A stretch of DNA of 64,000 nucleotides from an uncultured Pelagimonas sp. (lineage in GTDB: Bacteria; Pseudomonadota; Alphaproteobacteria; Rhodobacterales; Rhodobacteraceae). The DNA lies in the NCBI RefSeq assembly GCF_947498515.1, contig NZ_CANMKO010000014.1:1-64000 (forward strand), given 5' to 3'. The position numbers were made by a program, and so were the translations under genes. Shown here piece after piece: positions 62,359-64,000 of the stretch (position 1 is its first letter; the number at the start of each line of letters is the position of its first letter). The notes beneath the pieces were generated by a model. It was not told the origin of the DNA and ran no database searches. It saw nothing but the letters and a program-made list of their open reading frames with translations.

Positions 62359-62888
62359 TGTGTTCTAAGATCCCATTAAAGCCGACATCCCCAAGTAGAA
62401 TACCTTGCGAGTTTTAATGTCAATGTTCTGAGCTTTGAGGTCTGGTCAACTCTTCATGGATGAACGACTGCTCAATCTCGGCGCCCACGCCTTTTAGGCT
62501 AAAAAAGTGAACGAAAAACGACCTTTGAAGACAAAGGTCTAAACGCCTACCCTTTGCAATAGCGTCCAAGGTAGTACCCGAGCATAAAATGAGGTCAGAG
62601 GCCGCTTACCACAATTCCATTCTTATGACCGGAGACGCCATTTCTTGGTTGCCTTGCAAAGCCCGCTTTTTGCGCAGAGCTGCCGGTGCGGTATTACCGG
62701 GAGGGGGAATGAGTGTCGCGATGCGCCGAAGTTCCGGTGCGAGCCTCTTCTAGTCCTTCTTGTAAAGCGCAGCATTGGCATGGCTTTGGCCTGGAGCGCA
62801 GTTTCCTGTGATTAGCTGCGGCTGCACAGGTTTCGGACAGAATCCGAGGAAGCCGCAATTCGAAGCGCGATCGGCCACGACAACAATG
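62359..62888. other. Non-coding stretch upstream of the hybrid kinase
   Basis: The first 100-150 bases probably contain the kinase promoter (- strand). The rest is decayed sequence leading into an IS110 remnant. No gene or RNA is recognised. Confidence 0.45.
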
Positions 62889-63396
62889 CTGCGCTGGACG
62901 CCAAGTTCAGGAATGCGCGGAAAGCATGCGAAATTGGGCTATGTCTGTTCTGACGTCCAGCTCCCGATAAAACGTGTCGGCCTAGAAGCCGAGATGATGA
63001 GCCGACATCTTTACTTTGGACTGCAGACCGTAGGTTTCGATGTGGTTTGCATGGATGCGCGGCAGGTGCACGCTGCCCTGTCAGCCAAGAGAAACAAGAC
63101 CGATAAGAATGATGATAATTCTCAGAGTTGGCCCATCGCACTGACGTTTAAGGCAGCCGTCGATGATCCCACACGGTTCAAAAGATCCCGTTCGGCAAGC
63201 GCGCATTTTGGATGTACTCCCTAGCGAAACCAGTCACGCCCGTGCTACGCTCTAAACAGCGGGGAATGCGTTTGATGGTACCAAAGACCGACGCCGGGCC
63301 GTTGTTGCTGTGGCACTAAAACTGGCCGTTTCACTTCATCGTATTTGGGTCGACGGCACGGAAATCCGTCAGGAACGGTTGCTGAGCAAGGCATGA
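62889..63396 (+). pseudogene. IS110-family transposase remnant with a large internal deletion
   Basis: The N-terminal DEDD domain is recognisable in VGLEAEMMSRHLYFGLQTVGFDVVCMDARQVHAALSAKRNKTDKND. At about 63118 it is joined directly to PIALTFKAAVDDPTRFKRSRS...AHFGCTP, a C-terminal (Tnp_20) segment that normally lies about 150-200 residues further on. A stop follows, and another frame holds RRRAVVAVALKLAVSLHRIWVDGTE. It differs from the IS110 copy at 38-39 kb, so two IS110 types have been present. Confidence 0.75.
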
Positions 63397-64000
63397 AGTG
63401 GATCGTTGATTACGCACCCATTGCAGGGGCACCGTCATCGGACGAGGTTTGTGGAAGAAGCCGAAAAGTTCGCGGTGCAACGAGAAACGCGTCACAAAGT
63501 GGGGCTCTCCACAGTCGATCCAACACATGCGTGCAACGGTGCCATCAGAGCATCAACCAGACTGCGAAGAGACGTGCGGCCCGATGAGTGAAAATGCTCA
63601 TGAGAAAAAGGAAAACAAGCCTGACCCAAACCCCCAATAGGAGAAGCGGGATTTGTTAAACCGCGCCGTTGCTCGAATAACTGAAGACAGGTACGCTGCA
63701 AAGCCGCGCAAAAATCGGTCTAGGGTGAGACTTGCAGCGAAAATTTGGGGAGGCGGACATTTTGCCGGTTGCCGCAGATCGGTTCCCGGTGCCGCAGATG
63801 GCAAAAATGCGCTGTAGATGAGGGTGAGACGACGGTAGGCGATTTCATTCTAGACATCATCAAAACGCAATAATCGCGACGCTGCGTTTCCCGATTGTCC
63901 GATCATGTGGTCCCAATCGGCTCAGCTGCCTCCAAGATGCGACTAACTCGTTAAGCTACACGGCACCAACTCACTTTCATGGGTAAACCGGCCCGTACAT
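63397..64000. other. Non-coding end of the window
   Basis: No supported gene. A stretch at about 63733-63751 faintly echoes the 107-bp dispersed repeat. A region near 63930-63975 looks superficially tRNA-like on the - strand but lacks a T-arm and is not called. Confidence 0.45.

Noticed and set aside
63925-63980. tRNA-like sequence on the - strand
   Set aside because: It has a D-arm-like TAGCTTAACGAGTTAG segment but no TTCGA T-loop, no matching acceptor stem and no CCA-like end.
1-64000. CRISPR array
   Set aside because: The only regular tandem repeats are the TPR units, the RTX nonapeptide codons and the three-copy 10-mer; none has repeat-spacer structure.

Overview
This window looks like DNA from a marine alphaproteobacterium of the Rhodobacterales (Roseobacter group). 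The evidence is the gene families (TAXI-type TRAP and tripartite tricarboxylate importers, polyamine-type ABC importer, FCD-type GntR regulators), the moderate G+C content, and insertion-sequence (IS) debris of types common in that group. At least seven broken or truncated IS copies and several decayed host genes lie between intact operons. That load resembles IS-rich polar genera such as Octadecabacter, but this assignment is an inference from style, not a match to a genome. No rRNA, tRNA, CRISPR array, replication origin or complete prophage was found.

Layout. 1-0.7 kb: 3' end of a TPR protein. 1.4-4.1 kb: sodium:alanine/glycine symporter and universal stress protein, divergent from an Lrp/AsnC regulator. 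4.2-6.5 kb: two small membrane proteins, a secreted cysteine-containing protein and a decayed HTH-type gene. 6.8-11.9 kb: an operon encoding a small hydrophobic peptide, a ricin-B-like lectin, an exported sulfatase and a C-type-lectin-like protein, divergent from a two-component system whose response regulator is frameshifted. 12.4-17.9 kb: a cytoplasmic sulfatase, TAXI solute-binding protein and fused TRAP permease, divergent from an IclR regulator. 17.9-19.75 kb: broken IS3 and IS1182-like elements. 20-26.5 kb: four-gene polyamine-type ABC importer plus an Asp/Glu/hydantoin racemase, divergent from GntR and a GNAT acetyltransferase. 27-30.6 kb: secreted protein, EthD-like protein, SRPBCC protein and an HD-GYP/LuxR regulator. 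31.6-37.3 kb: a decayed metallophosphoesterase, then an intact SbcD/YhaO-like nuclease and SbcC/YhaN-like ATPase pair. 37.5-39.15 kb: IS3 and IS110 remnants. 39.2-50.8 kb: a GntR regulator divergent from an eleven-gene catabolic and uptake cluster (FAH, extradiol-type VOC protein, FMN reductase, alpha/beta hydrolase, LDH2 dehydrogenase, TctBAC importer, YCII protein, aldehyde dehydrogenase, class III CoA-transferase). 51-52.2 kb: a decayed phenol-2-monooxygenase-type gene. 52.3-54 kb: broken IS. 55.2-58.5 kb: large RTX calcium-binding protein. 58.9-62.4 kb: IS remnants and a hybrid sensor kinase whose last codons come from an IS end. 62.9-64 kb: IS110 remnant and non-coding DNA.

How the genes work together. 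Several blocks share one design: a regulator divergent from an uptake and catabolism operon. Two sulfatase systems differ in location. One sulfatase is exported, is encoded between two lectin-like proteins and sits under a two-component system. The other has no signal peptide and is encoded with a TAXI-TRAP importer. The catabolic block at 40-51 kb combines a tricarboxylate-type importer with enzymes that fit oxygenase-dependent ring cleavage, and a ruined aromatic hydroxylase gene lies directly beyond it. The strongest candidates for something undescribed are the sulfatase-lectin-sensor locus (6.8-11.9 kb) and the TctBAC-linked catabolic cluster (40-51 kb).
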